From: an uncultured Pseudomonadota bacterium
Lineage (GTDB): Bacteria; SAR324; NAC60-12
Direction: 5' to 3'
NCBI GenBank assembly: GCA_913056375.1
Contig: CAJXNF010000245.1
Location: 1-5,079 of the forward strand
Length of the DNA stretch: 5,079 bases
Position 1 is the stretch's first letter. Each line of letters starts with the position of its first letter. Both the position numbers and the translations under genes were made by a program. The notes beneath the pieces were generated by a model that made no database searches, was not told the DNA's origin, and was given only the letters and a program-made list of their open reading frames with translations. Shown piece after piece: positions 4,519 through 5,079 of the stretch.

Positions 4519-5079
4519 CTAGTATGCAAAGAACTCTTGCTTCGCCAAATTGGTTCTGACAGAAGCCAACGCTGTGACGACTTTCTGCAAGCCTAAAGAG
4601 TCAACAGAGTAATCTTCATTTAAATAAAGCTTACGGTTGATCTCGATCATCAGTGATCGGACTCGTTGATCCTTTCGATAGTGTTTTAGCGGGACGATTG
4701 TTCCACTGAATGGCTCATTGCGCGCTGTGGAATAGCCCAGGCGCTGCAGCTCTGCTTCGATCGCTTCCAACAACTCTGGTGAAGTATGAAAGTCATCGGT
4801 TCCTAAGCAAAAATCGGGTCGAGCTGCCTTGGGGTTTATCTCGTAAGGTAGAGCCGTCGAGGGAAAACTGTGTCCATCAATGATCAGGCAGCGATTCTGT
4901 TCCTCTAGGATTTGATCCACCGTCTCGGTCAATTTTTTGTGATGGGGGTGATAGTACTGATCTAGCAACTGTTGACGGACTGCAGGACTGGGCTTCTCAC
5001 GAATGAGTTGACGTAAAGTCCCATGACTGTAAAGCACCCCCATTCCGACCTGGCTCATTGGCTCTTCTGAATCATCACA
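4519..5079 (-). CDS. N-formylglutamate amidohydrolase-like enzyme, 5' end cut by window
   Basis: The frame is open to the right edge, with seven codons before the first visible Met at 5058, so this is the C-terminal ~186 residues of a longer protein. Family members are usually about 250-290 residues, so roughly the N-terminal third is missing. Counting from that Met, the family landmarks are: YYHPHHKKL (35-43); LIIDGHSFPS (58-67), the conserved Asp/His metal or catalytic segment; RPDFCLGTDD (80-89); NEPFSG (114-119); and MIEINRKLYL (137-146) with the conserved Glu139, Asn141 and Arg142. The family hydrolyses N-formyl-L-glutamate to glutamate and formate, the last step of one histidine-degradation route, but many homologues have other or unknown amide substrates. 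No histidine-pathway genes are visible here, so hutG is not assigned. The Met at 5058 is probably internal. Confidence 0.85.
   Translation of the reverse strand, partial: CDDSEEPMSQVGMGVLYSHGTLRQLIREKPSPAVRQQLLDQYYHPHHKKLTETVDQILEEQNRCLIIDGHSFPSTALPYEINPKAARPDFCLGTDDFHTSPELLEAIEAELQRLGYSTARNEPFSGTIVPLKHYRKDQRVRSLMIEINRKLYLNEDYSVDSLGLQKVVTALASVRTNLAKQEFFAY

Noticed and set aside
1..5079. Defence system, mobile element, CRISPR or RNA gene
   Set aside because: I looked for regularly spaced repeats, transposase or integrase motifs, toxin-antitoxin-like overlapping pairs, tRNA folds and large structured RNA motifs and saw none that held up. The hairpins present are isolated and placed at gene borders.

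Overview
The window carries chromosomal DNA of a bacterium with mid-range GC and long A/T-rich gaps between genes. Two markers hint at an environmental, perhaps marine, Gram-negative lineage: paired small DUF3764-like proteins and a TIGR03643/DUF2805 protein. Nothing in the sequence fixes the phylum. There are no tRNA or rRNA genes, CRISPR arrays, transposases or integrase signatures. Six genes can be supported. One of them runs off the right edge, and there is a weak hint of a seventh at the left edge.

Layout, left to right. Positions 1-222 hold a possible start of a minus-strand gene leaving the window, plus the 3' flank of the next gene. Positions 223-2235 (minus) encode the main gene, a 670-residue two-enzyme fusion. 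It has an N-terminal Gfo/Idh/MocA NAD(P)-dependent dehydrogenase and a C-terminal aldo/keto reductase, and key residues of both active sites are visible. A 336-base divergent control region (2236-2571) has several symmetric elements and a plausible promoter facing right. It is followed by two small plus-strand genes (2572-2838 and 2952-3221) that look like diverged copies of one DUF3764-like fold, separated by a perfect 9-bp hairpin. A convergent gap with a long hairpin leads to a minus-strand TIGR03643/DUF2805 gene (3300-3551). Two plus-strand small putative membrane proteins follow (3667-3894 and 4213-4434). A second convergent hairpin then precedes the C-terminal part of an N-formylglutamate amidohydrolase-like enzyme (4519-5079, minus, cut by the window edge).

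The genes do not form an obvious single pathway. The fusion enzyme points to sugar or polyol redox chemistry, and the amidohydrolase to N-formylglutamate or histidine-type catabolism. The small proteins have no assigned role. The most interesting signals are the intact two-active-site fusion, a near-identical element of about 25 bases upstream of two unrelated minus-strand genes (2310-2335 and 3569-3593), and a series of strong stem-loops without a U-tract at gene ends. I found no convincing evidence of a defence system or other multi-gene novel system.
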